A DNA stretch of 64,000 bases, from positions 1 through 64,000 of the forward strand of contig SVMZ01000011.1 of assembly GCA_015067185.1 (NCBI GenBank), read 5' to 3'. Of the stretch, positions 50,477 to 57,903 are shown one piece after another. The translations under genes and the position numbers were made by a program. Position 1 is the stretch's first letter. Each line of letters starts with the position of its first letter. The notes beneath the pieces were generated by a model. The model searched no databases and was not told the DNA's origin. It was given only the letters and a program-made list of their open reading frames with translations. The stretch comes from Oscillospiraceae bacterium. GTDB taxonomy: Bacteria > Bacillota > Clostridia > Oscillospirales > Ruminococcaceae.

Positions 50477-51355
50477 TTACTTTCCAAGCATATCCGAAAG
50501 ATTGCTTTGAATTTTTGCCGCAACATCCGGCTTATTCATGGAATAAACATGGACATTATTGATCCCATTGGCATAAAGATCGATAATCTGGTCTGTAGCG
50601 TAGGCGATACCTGCCTGTTTCATGGCTGCAGAGTCAGAACCGAACTTATCCACCAGACTTTTGAAACGCTGCGGCATAAATGAACCAGACAGTTTCATTG
50701 CCCTCTCCACCTGATTGGCATTGGTAATCGGCATGATCCCCGGAACAATGGGGACAGTAATCCCTGCCTCGCGAATTTTATAGAGGAAATTATACAGCAG
50801 ATTATTGTCAAAAAACATCTGCGTAGTGAGAAAATCGCATCCTGCATCCACCTTTTCTCTGAGATACTGAATATCTTCTTTCTGGTTTACACTTTCAGGA
50901 TGAATCTCGGGATAACAAGCTCCTCCGATACAAAAATTCGGATTTGCTGCTTTGAGCTCCAGCACAAGATCAATAGCATGCTGATAGTCCCATCTGCTGC
51001 GGTCCGCATTCTCCAAATCTGCAGGGATGTCGCCGCGCAAAGCCATCACATTTTCTATTCCTGCTTCCATGATTTCTTTTATCTTTTCCCGCACAGTCTC
51101 CTTTGTTGATGAAACGCAGGTGAGATGTTCCAGTATGGGAACGCCGTAAAGCTTATTGATGTTTTTGGCAATATCCAGTGTGTATCGGCTTGTTCCACCG
51201 CCCGCACCGTAGGTAACACTCATAAAAGCCGGATGCAGTTTGGCAATTTCCTCTGTAGCCATTTTTACACTTTCAAAACTGGTCTCCGTTTTGGGCGGAA
51301 ACACTTCGAAAGAGAGGGAGAGCTTATCTCTTTTCAGCAAATCAATTATTTTCAT
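50477..51355 (-). CDS. metF: MetF-type methylenetetrahydrofolate reductase
   Basis: Flavin enzyme reducing 5,10-methylene-THF to 5-methyl-THF, the methyl donor for the MetH product encoded next in the operon. 292 residues, usual for bacterial MTHFR. Motifs: LSLSFEVFPPKTETSFESV (catalytic Glu), MSVTYGAGGGTSRYTLD, HLTCVSSTKE, NVMALRGDIPADL (FAD contact) and TTQMFFDNNLLYNFL, PIVPGIMPI. ATG 51355. No methionine riboswitch was recognised in front; a sigma-A promoter lies 36 bases upstream. Confidence 0.95.
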   Translation of the reverse strand: MKIIDLLKRDKLSLSFEVFPPKTETSFESVKMATEEIAKLHPAFMSVTYGAGGGTSRYTLDIAKNINKLYGVPILEHLTCVSSTKETVREKIKEIMEAGIENVMALRGDIPADLENADRSRWDYQHAIDLVLELKAANPNFCIGGACYPEIHPESVNQKEDIQYLREKVDAGCDFLTTQMFFDNNLLYNFLYKIREAGITVPIVPGIMPITNANQVERAMKLSGSFMPQRFKSLVDKFGSDSAAMKQAGIAYATDQIIDLYANGINNVHVYSMNKPDVAAKIQSNLSDMLGK

Positions 51356-51390
51356 AAAAACATCCCTTTTCCTTCCAGTTTTTCTTTTTT

Positions 51391-51420
51391 ATTATACACC
51401 CATCCAAATAGAATTGGCAA
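51391..51420 (-). promoter_or_regulatory. Promoter of the metF-metH operon
   Basis: Minus strand TTGCCA (51415-51420), 18 bases, TATAAT (51391-51396). The leader to the metF ATG would be only about 30 bases, leaving no room for a SAM or cobalamin riboswitch. Confidence 0.75.
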
Positions 51421-51455
51421 GCTTTCACCTCTTATCTGCAAAAACTTTTATCCTT

Positions 51456-51596
51456 CTATTCTGCTGTGCAGTGCCGCAACACCCATTTCACTTCGAATCT
51501 GCCATAAGAAACAAACCGATCCTCCCCCGGCTGATGGCAGATACGCAGATGCAGACACATCGCATAATAACTGTATTGCTGTCCTTTTCGCTTCAT
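51456..51596 (-). CDS. Hypothetical 46-residue protein
   Basis: Small ORF of 46 residues, starting MKRKGQQYSYYAMCLHLRIC and ending VLRHCTAE, rich in Arg, Tyr, His and Cys. It begins 15 bases after the D-2-hydroxyacid dehydrogenase stop on the same strand and could be co-transcribed with it. The ribosome site is weak (GAAGAG), and no homologue is recognised. Cysteine and histidine pairs might bind a metal. Coding status is uncertain. Confidence 0.3.
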   Translation of the reverse strand: MKRKGQQYSYYAMCLHLRICHQPGEDRFVSYGRFEVKWVLRHCTAE

Positions 51597-51611
51597 ATTT
51601 CGTCGCTCTTC

Positions 51612-52559
51612 TCAAACAATTCTGTTTCTCGTCTCTCCCATGTAAAAGCAACGGATATTTTCTGCCATCTCATTTACACAGCGCGCCCGCGCCTCTACGG
51701 ATCCCCATGCCATATGCGGAGTCAGACAAACATTTGCCTTTCCCAATAATTTATAAAAGGGATGCTCTGTTCCAAATGGTTCTTTGGAATAGACATCTGC
51801 ACCCAATCCGCCAATGTGTCCGCTGCAGACAGCATCTGCCAGTGCCTGCTCGTCTGTCACTGCACCGCGGGCCGTATTGACGATGATGACGCCTTTTTTG
51901 GTGCTTTCTATGCGCTCACGGCTGAAAATTCCACGAGTCTGCTCATTCAGCGGCAGATGCAGCGAAATAACATCGCACTCTTTACAAAGCGTATCCAAAT
52001 CCACCACTGGGAACACACCTTCTTCTTTCCGGCGAAATACCATAACACGGCATCCCATGGCCGCTGCAATCTCTGCCACCTTCATTCCAATATTTCCGCC
52101 GCCGACAACACCCCATGTCATAGAAGAGAGCTCATGATAAGCAGGGGTCAGCAGATTGGCAACTCCGGACTCGGTATATGCTCCCGAATGCACATAACCA
52201 CGGTATTCATTTAGGTGGGTGGCCAGAGACAATACCATTGCCACTGTCAGCTGCGCCACACTGTCTGTAGAATACCCCGGAACATTGCACAGGGCAATGC
52301 TGTTTTCTTTGCAATATCGGACATCAATGTTGTCATAACCGGTAGCCGCTACACAGATCAGCTTCAGTTTTTTTGCTCTGCAAAGCACATCTCCGCTCAG
52401 TTTCACTTTATTCAGTATGACAACCTCTGCATCATCAATGTGATCGACAAGCTCTTCCTGTGCGGTGTTCTCATACACCTTCACTTCTCCTACCGCAGCA
52501 AACGGTGTCAGGTCAATATCTTCGCCCAAAGTATCTTTATCCAAAACAACAATTTTCAT
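51612..52559 (-). CDS. D-isomer-specific 2-hydroxyacid dehydrogenase
   Basis: NAD-dependent dehydrogenase of about 315 residues, of the D-lactate/glycerate/phosphoglycerate dehydrogenase family. The cofactor fold has VVGGGNIGMKVAEIAAAMGC; the catalytic triad is Arg in NTARGAVTDEQAL, Glu in DVYSKEPFGTEHPF, and His in LTPHMAWGSVEARAR. The N-terminal catalytic half has VAATGYDNIDVRYC. The HMAW/SVEAR end resembles hydroxypyruvate or glycerate dehydrogenases more than SerA; no ACT domain is present. ATG 52559 is used with AGGAGG twelve bases upstream; the longer frame runs through the promoter. Confidence 0.9.
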   Translation of the reverse strand: MKIVVLDKDTLGEDIDLTPFAAVGEVKVYENTAQEELVDHIDDAEVVILNKVKLSGDVLCRAKKLKLICVAATGYDNIDVRYCKENSIALCNVPGYSTDSVAQLTVAMVLSLATHLNEYRGYVHSGAYTESGVANLLTPAYHELSSMTWGVVGGGNIGMKVAEIAAAMGCRVMVFRRKEEGVFPVVDLDTLCKECDVISLHLPLNEQTRGIFSRERIESTKKGVIIVNTARGAVTDEQALADAVCSGHIGGLGADVYSKEPFGTEHPFYKLLGKANVCLTPHMAWGSVEARARCVNEMAENIRCFYMGETRNRIV

Positions 52560-52587
52560 TTTACTGTATCCCCTCCTTTTTTCTTTC

Positions 52588-52616
52588 ATTATACAAAAAT
52601 AGCTTTTTCCTGTCAA
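52588..52616 (-). promoter_or_regulatory. Consensus promoter of the D-2-hydroxyacid dehydrogenase gene
   Basis: Minus strand TTGACA (52611-52616), 17 bases, TATAAT (52588-52593), perfect sigma-A consensus in both boxes. Confidence 0.88.
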
Positions 52617-52690
52617 CCGATCTCTTCTCTGCACGTTTTCACCCATGCCCCTTTGTGGAAAATTTCAAGATAGTCACGGAAAATTTTCTG

Positions 52691-52719
52691 TTGTCAGCGT
52701 ACTCTTTCTGTGTTATCAT
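52691..52719 (+). promoter_or_regulatory. Promoter of the 686-residue protein gene
   Basis: TTGTCA (52691-52696), 17 bases, TATCAT (52714-52719), with TGT before the -10 (extended -10 type). The ATG at 52755 is 35 bases further on. Confidence 0.75.
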
Positions 52720-52754
52720 AAAACCAAATAATACAATTAACAGGAGGAATCACC

Positions 52755-54815
52755 ATGAAGGATGGAAAGGTATTTATTTGGATGAATCTGCTTGGTTTCG
52801 ACAGAAATGATCCTGATCGCGGTGTCAAACGCTACCTTGATCAAACCGGATTTGTTCCGGATGGCATCTTCGCACTGCTGTTTCACTCTGACTTTTTCCA
52901 TCTTCATCAGGGTATGGACAAAGAATATACTCTTCCGCCCGATAACTGCTCCTATTGGGGATGTCCCCGCAACGCAGAGCGGGAACGCCAGCCCTGGACC
53001 AATTATGATCTGCGCGAACTCTCCCGCAACCTGAACAAAAGCGGCTCCGGTCTCTATGCCAGTATCATGGGAGACGATCTGAAAAATATTTTCCATCGGG
53101 AATGGATCAATGACCACCCTGAAATCCGCCGCCACTTTAATAACGGTGCGGAAAACGGCATGGGGCACTTTGTTCTGAAGCGTTTTGCAGACGGCAGTTA
53201 CTACGAAGATTTCCTCATCGACAAAGTTTGTACTACCCTGCAGGATTATGAGATGAAAGGCATCCATCTGGCCGATCAGTTCTTCCCCACCGGTCCCATC
53301 CACAACCGGGATTATTCTACCGATTTTGTTGACCAATTTTTAGCTCACTCCGGTGCTGTTCTTCCGGATGAAGTTGCCGTTACCATGGGCCATGATGATG
53401 CCTCCTCGGAAAAGCTGCGCTCCGAGTGGATCTATAAGCATCTCCGCGAGGAATGGATCGAATTCCATGTCTGGCGTTGGGAAAGCTTCCTCAAAAAGCT
53501 GTGCGACCGTGTCCATGCCATTGGAAAACAGGTTCTGGCACTCGGTATGTACTGTTCTGATCCCTTTGAAACCCTCTACTGTCTCGGCACCGATATGAGA
53601 CGTGTTGTCGAAGCCGGTGTTGACTACATTACCGCCAACATTCTTCCCACCTCTCTCTACATGAGAAAACGGGATTACCGCTTTGAACGCTACATGGCAA
53701 TCATTCCTACCATGGCAGCCCATATGCCCAAAGGACACCTTCTCTCCATGTTGGGTGTTCAGGATGCCACCGAAGAATGGAATGTTCTTCGCCATAATCC
53801 CAGCATGCATGAACGGGAAATTTATACCATCATGGCCTACCAACGCATTGACAATGATGGACTTTCCCGGGCTGTAGACGGTTACTACATCTGTCTTGGC
53901 GACGGCATCCCCCGCAGCGATTGGGACTGGGATACAGAACGCATGGAATCGGCCATGGCACTGAATGCGGTACAGGTAATCTCGCCCTCTCTATATTGGT
54001 CCGATGAAGCCCATGACCGCATGCTTCATGAATATATTCACACCCGCCGCTGGACACCGTTTAAGCTGTATTATGAACTGGCCATTGCCGGTGCCTGGTG
54101 TGCAGCTGCTGTCCGCCCCGAAGGATTGGCAAACTATACCGGTACACTGGTTGTTCCCAACTTTGATATGCTGAGTCCGCAGGAACAGCGTGACATTGCT
54201 GCCTACGACAGAGGAAGTGTTCTCTGCACCGCTTCCCTGGATTTTGACCCCACTTCCTTTGGTATTCAGCCGGAAATACTCTTCCGCGATCGTTTCAGCA
54301 ACTGGCCACTGACAGCCTTTGCCTTCAACTGTCAGATCGATGAGGAGCTTCGTACTGCTGTGGAAACGCTGCTGACAGAGGATGACGGCATCCCCAACCT
54401 GGACTGTGCTCCGGAAGATGCACCTGAATTTGACAATACGCTGGAAGATACCCTTGTCTACGCCAAAGTCACAACAGGTTTTCGCGATGCCATGGCGTTG
54501 CTTCTCAATGCCGTCTCCAACAGTCCTTTCACCATTAATAAACCTAACATGGTTTTCCGCCGCAAAGATGGTGCCTACCGCCTGTATCTGTTTAACGATC
54601 ATCCCGTAAAATATCGCCGGGCTTTTGTTGTCTCCAGCCTGGAAGTTGAGGATGTCAAGGTTGTCACAAACTTTCCCATTCTCCCGCCCCGTTACCTGGA
54701 TCAGCCCAAAGAGACCTACTGCCACAACTTTGATGCCCCTGTCACTGACAAGAAAAAATTTGAAGTCAGACTCCAGCCCGGCGGCATCACCATCGTGGAT
54801 GTATACCCGACATAA
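52755..54815 (+). CDS. Large cytoplasmic protein of unknown function, possibly TIM-barrel glycosidase-like
   Basis: A 686-residue soluble protein without signal peptide or membrane segment. I do not recognise the family. Acidic and aromatic residues typical of carbohydrate-active barrels are frequent: GIFALLFHSDFFHLHQGMDK, SGSGLYASIMGDDLKN, GIHLADQFFPTGPIHNRDYS, VTMGHDDASSEKLRSEW, VLALGMYCSDPFETLYCLGT and GVDYITANILPTSLYMR suggest barrel strands ending in Asp/Glu. The C-terminal 200 residues look like a Rossmann-type domain (about 455-520, NYTGTLVVPNFDMLSPQEQR) followed by a beta-sandwich (DGAYRLYLFNDHPVKYRRAF onward), an order also seen in GH42-like enzymes. AGGAGG lies just before the ATG. 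Own promoter and terminator. Confidence 0.75.
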   Translation: MKDGKVFIWMNLLGFDRNDPDRGVKRYLDQTGFVPDGIFALLFHSDFFHLHQGMDKEYTLPPDNCSYWGCPRNAERERQPWTNYDLRELSRNLNKSGSGLYASIMGDDLKNIFHREWINDHPEIRRHFNNGAENGMGHFVLKRFADGSYYEDFLIDKVCTTLQDYEMKGIHLADQFFPTGPIHNRDYSTDFVDQFLAHSGAVLPDEVAVTMGHDDASSEKLRSEWIYKHLREEWIEFHVWRWESFLKKLCDRVHAIGKQVLALGMYCSDPFETLYCLGTDMRRVVEAGVDYITANILPTSLYMRKRDYRFERYMAIIPTMAAHMPKGHLLSMLGVQDATEEWNVLRHNPSMHEREIYTIMAYQRIDNDGLSRAVDGYYICLGDGIPRSDWDWDTERMESAMALNAVQVISPSLYWSDEAHDRMLHEYIHTRRWTPFKLYYELAIAGAWCAAAVRPEGLANYTGTLVVPNFDMLSPQEQRDIAAYDRGSVLCTASLDFDPTSFGIQPEILFRDRFSNWPLTAFAFNCQIDEELRTAVETLLTEDDGIPNLDCAPEDAPEFDNTLEDTLVYAKVTTGFRDAMALLLNAVSNSPFTINKPNMVFRRKDGAYRLYLFNDHPVKYRRAFVVSSLEVEDVKVVTNFPILPPRYLDQPKETYCHNFDAPVTDKKKFEVRLQPGGITIVDVYPT

Positions 54816-54840
54816 CCATCGGTACTTTCCAATTCACCCG

Positions 54841-54881
54841 AAAGACAGAGCACCACATACTTTCTGTGCTCTGTCTTTTTA
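54841..54881 (+). terminator. Intrinsic terminator
   Basis: Thirteen-base-pair stem AAAGACAGAGCAC (54841-54853) with its complement at 54866-54878, then TTTTT-like tail (TTATTTTT). Confidence 0.9.
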
Positions 54882-54940
54882 TTTTTCGCCTGTCAATCAC
54901 CATTTTTTTGATACCGCAAACCACTTCCACAATGCAAACC

Positions 54941-54974
54941 AAAAACAAAACTGACCCCATAAAAACGAAGTCAG
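54941..54974 (-). terminator. Terminator of the PLP-enzyme gene
   Basis: Minus strand stem CTGACTTC/GGGGTCAG (54967-54974 with 54951-54958, two G-T pairs), followed by TTTTGTTTTT (54941-54950). Confidence 0.72.
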
Positions 54975-55020
54975 CTTTTTCTGAAAGTTTCTATCCTCAA
55001 AATCCGTGAGCAGATCCTTT

Positions 55021-56265
55021 TTAATCCATTGCTCTTTTCAGTTCCTGCGCCGCTCTCATGATGCCATATTTACCCGATGCATACGTGAGTCCGCCTTGAA
55101 TATATACGGCATAAGGCTCTCTCATAGGACCATCAGCGGAAAGCTCAATGGAGGAACCGGAAGTAAAACAACCGGCCGCCATAATAACTTTGCAGTCATA
55201 ACCGGGCATATCCCATGCTTCCGGAGTGACATAGGAATCCACCGGAGAAGCGCCCTGTATCCCCTTGCAGAAAGCCTCCATCGCTTTCGGTGAGCGTGTT
55301 ACAAGGGTCTGTATGATATCCCCTCTGGGGTCATCATAACGTGGAAATGTCTCATAGCCCATCAGTTCAAGCAAACGTGCTGCGAAAGCGGCTGTTTTAA
55401 GTGCAGAAGCAACGGCTGTGGGAGCCATAAACAAACCAAGCAGCATACCGCGGGTCTGCCCAAGAGAGCATCCCACCTCTCCCCCCATGCCGGGGACGGT
55501 ATGGCGGCAGGCGGCAAGCTCCACAAGATCCCGCCGACCGGCAATGTATCCGCCAGTCTCGGCAATTCCGCCGCCTGGATTTTTGATAAGGGAACCGGCC
55601 ATCAAATCCGCTCCCACATCAGTAGGTTCCAGTTTATCCACAAATTCACCGTAACAGTTATCTACCATAACAATCACATTGGGGTTGGCAGATTTCGCCA
55701 TCGCTGCCATCTTCTCGATCTCCCTGATTGAGAAAGCCTCCCGCGTACTGTACCCTCTGGAACGCTGGATATAAATCATCCTTGCACCCTTGGCCGCATA
55801 GGGAATGGCATCATAGTTGGGTTTCCCGTTTTCCAGCAAATCGATCTGACGGTAATTGATCCCGTATTCCCAAAGAGATCCGGCTCCGCCTTTGATCACC
55901 TGCGCCAAAGTATCGTACAGCTCACCCGTAACAGAGACAAAGTTATCTCCCGGGCGAAGCACGCCAAACAGCGCAGTAGCCAGCGCATGTGTACCGTTGA
56001 CAAAAGTATGACGCACAAAAGCTGCTCCATCCGCTCCGCCGAAAAGGTCGCCGTATATTTCATCCAGCGTATCCCGACCGATATCTCCATATCCATAGCC
56101 GCGGCTGCCTGCAAAATGCGCTTCAGAAAGCCGTGCTTTTTCAAACGCAGCCATTACCTTACGCACACAATATTCCTCTGTTTCACTTATTCTTTCAAAA
56201 ACAGCTGTGCAGTCTGCCTGCGCTTTTGCTGCAAGCTCTTCGATCTCCCGATCAAACTGATACAT
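55021..56265 (-). CDS. Aluminium-resistance/methionine gamma-lyase-related PLP enzyme
   Basis: A 414-residue fold type I PLP protein of the family often annotated as aluminium resistance protein or Met_gamma_lyase, widespread in Firmicutes. Motifs: GSRGYGYGDIGRDTLDEIYG, FVNGTHALATALFGVLRPGD, VIVMVDNCYGEFVD with the PLP-ring Asp, and AGSLIKNPGGGIAETGGYIA with the PLP lysine. The reaction is presumed to be a C-S lyase-type elimination but is not established; the aluminium link comes from early annotation. ATG 56265; a promoter overlaps the end of the upstream radical SAM gene. Confidence 0.88.
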   Translation of the reverse strand: MYQFDREIEELAAKAQADCTAVFERISETEEYCVRKVMAAFEKARLSEAHFAGSRGYGYGDIGRDTLDEIYGDLFGGADGAAFVRHTFVNGTHALATALFGVLRPGDNFVSVTGELYDTLAQVIKGGAGSLWEYGINYRQIDLLENGKPNYDAIPYAAKGARMIYIQRSRGYSTREAFSIREIEKMAAMAKSANPNVIVMVDNCYGEFVDKLEPTDVGADLMAGSLIKNPGGGIAETGGYIAGRRDLVELAACRHTVPGMGGEVGCSLGQTRGMLLGLFMAPTAVASALKTAAFAARLLELMGYETFPRYDDPRGDIIQTLVTRSPKAMEAFCKGIQGASPVDSYVTPEAWDMPGYDCKVIMAAGCFTSGSSIELSADGPMREPYAVYIQGGLTYASGKYGIMRAAQELKRAMD

Positions 56266-56292
56266 AAAAGGTTACGCTCCTATTAAAAGAAT

Positions 56293-56321
56293 TCTATATC
56301 AAATAATATCATTATTTTCAA
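56293..56321 (-). promoter_or_regulatory. Promoter of the PLP-enzyme gene
   Basis: Minus strand TTGAAA (56316-56321), 17 bases, TATAGA (56293-56298), 28 bases before the ATG. The -35 box overlaps the stop codon of the upstream gene. Confidence 0.6.
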
Positions 56322-57202
56322 ACATTTTCAAGGTCAAAATTTGGTATGTACTCGGTATCTGCAGAGGAAAGCTCCTGGAAATATCCCTCTTCAATGTTGC
56401 TTTCCATAAGATGCTCCTCTATCTCCGCATATTCTTCCTCGGTGATCGTGCAGTTTATCTCATCATAACCGCCCTCCGTCACCTTGCCGAAGGGAATATA
56501 CTGGCTCATCAGGCTGAACAGCACCTCTCCTGGTGCAAAGTTGTCCGATACCCAGTCTATCACCCTCTTGCTGTTTTCCACACATCCCGGCAGAATGAGG
56601 TGACGTATCACCACGCCACTTTGCAGAATGCCGTCCTCATCCATAACATAAGGTCCTGTCTGAGCAAACATCTCTTTTACCGCTGCGGTTGCAGTTTTAA
56701 AATAGTTTGGTGCAACGGAATATTTCACCGCCAGTGAGTCATCGGAATATTTTATATCAGGCAGATAGATCTGTATCTTTCCGTTTAATTTTTTAAGGGT
56801 TTCCACCTTTTCATAGCCGCCCGTGTTGTAGACTACAGGCACCGAAAAGGGTGTTTCAAGCAGCTGACACACCGTGTCTGCATAGTGTGTTGGGTTGACA
56901 AGATTGATATTGTGGACTCCCTGAGATATGAGCTTTTCGCAAATTTTTCTCAGGCGCTCTACCGTCACCGTTTTGCCAAATCCCTCGCTGCTGACACAAT
57001 AATTCTGGCAAAACACGCATTGCAGCGCGCAGCCCGTGAAAAAAATGGCTCCGGAGCCATTTTCACCACTGATACAGGGTTCTTCCCAACGGTGAATGCA
57101 GGCTTTTGCCAGCTTTGGGAGATATCCCATGCCGCAAAAGCCTTCTCCCTGCTCCATTTCGCGGATTGCCCCGCACTCACGGGGACAGCTTGAACACAGC
57201 AT
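56318..57202 (-). CDS. Radical SAM protein, pyruvate-formate-lyase-activating-enzyme-like
   Basis: About 294 residues. The radical SAM cluster motif CxxxCxxC is in FFTGCALQCVFCQNYCVSSE. An N-terminal group CSSCPRECGA and a following Cys in EGFCGMGY may bind a further metal, and HRWEEPCISGENGSGAIFF is typical of the group annotated as putative PFL-activating enzymes (also seen near AmmeMemoRadiSam genes). Later motifs are NTGGYEKVETLKKL and DIYLPDIKYSDD-like IYLPDIKYSDDSLA. ATG 57202 is used as GGAGG is eight bases upstream; two earlier starts overlap the previous gene. True substrate unknown. It follows the CBM9-like gene by 14 bases. Confidence 0.85.
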   Translation of the reverse strand: MLCSSCPRECGAIREMEQGEGFCGMGYLPKLAKACIHRWEEPCISGENGSGAIFFTGCALQCVFCQNYCVSSEGFGKTVTVERLRKICEKLISQGVHNINLVNPTHYADTVCQLLETPFSVPVVYNTGGYEKVETLKKLNGKIQIYLPDIKYSDDSLAVKYSVAPNYFKTATAAVKEMFAQTGPYVMDEDGILQSGVVIRHLILPGCVENSKRVIDWVSDNFAPGEVLFSLMSQYIPFGKVTEGGYDEINCTITEEEYAEIEEHLMESNIEEGYFQELSSADTEYIPNFDLENV

Positions 57203-57216
57203 TTTCTGTCCCTCCA

Positions 57217-57810
57217 TCAAAACTGCAGAGAGGGCATTTCTCCCAATCCGTTGTCTGCTTTTGCCAACAGCGCAACGGTAGAATCTACGCTGTCGGGAAG
57301 TTCCGATGCCGCTATATCAGCAAAATCATAGGGGAAAAAGCTGCCGAAATGCACTCTTTCGGAGCGGCAAAGCTTGAAAAAGTTACCTCTGCATCCATTC
57401 TGCTTCAGCTTTTCAAACTTCGCAATAAACTCTGCCGGAACGGTGATCTCCGCACCCCAATAGATGCCCTGCAGATCCTCTCCTACAAAACTGCGAACCT
57501 TCACCTCGGCAGAAATCAGCTTTTTCACGCTGCCTTCCACCACAACGGCGGAGAGATTCCTTGCATTGTCCACAGCCGCAACGATGCGCTCCTCTTCACT
57601 GATACTCAGCACAAAGGCAAGTGCACTGTGTGCGCTGGGCTTCGCCTCAAACGAGGTCATTTTTATGTGAAAGCCTTCATTGGAGATTGCCGCCCTGAAC
57701 TGGGCAAAAGGCTTGTAGTCCTCTTTTTCAAGAGGATAATTCTTTATCTTTGCAACCGATACGCCGTCCATATTCGGCATTTTTTCGGTAACGCCGATGC
57801 GGTAAATCAT
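57217..57810 (-). CDS. CBM9-like (DOMON-type) carbohydrate-binding protein
   Basis: A 197-residue protein with no signal peptide, probably cytoplasmic. The C-terminal half, QGIYWGAEITVPAEFIAKF followed by RGNFFKLCRSERVHFGSFFP, resembles the CBM9-like families in which a GNFYK...HFGSWSP motif closes the beta-sandwich. The N-terminal half (SVKKLISAEVKVRSFVGED, MTSFEAKPS) agrees with a single sandwich domain. Ligand unknown; a stand-alone intracellular copy is unusual. ATG 57810 with GAGGTG upstream is preferred over a GTG nine bases earlier. First of an operon with the radical SAM gene. Confidence 0.6.
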   Translation of the reverse strand: MIYRIGVTEKMPNMDGVSVAKIKNYPLEKEDYKPFAQFRAAISNEGFHIKMTSFEAKPSAHSALAFVLSISEEERIVAAVDNARNLSAVVVEGSVKKLISAEVKVRSFVGEDLQGIYWGAEITVPAEFIAKFEKLKQNGCRGNFFKLCRSERVHFGSFFPYDFADIAASELPDSVDSTVALLAKADNGLGEMPSLQF

Positions 57811-57849
57811 AAAATACACCTCGTCAACAAATTTCTTTTGGACAAATCA

Positions 57850-57884
57850 AGCCGGATTTATCACTGGATCCGATAAATCCGGCT
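57850..57884 (-). terminator. Terminator of valS
   Basis: Thirteen-base-pair stem AGCCGGATTTATC (57850-57862 in complement, paired with 57872-57884), followed on the minus strand by TTGATTTGTCC. Confidence 0.75.
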
Positions 57885-57903
57885 CTTAACCATTTATATT
57901 GTT

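Noticed and set aside
51356-51611. Possible cobalamin or SAM riboswitch upstream of metF
   Set aside because: A GGCACTG string near 51474 recalls a B12 box, but it differs from GCCACTG, the other conserved cobalamin elements are missing, and the metF promoter lies downstream of it, leaving a leader of only about 30 bases.
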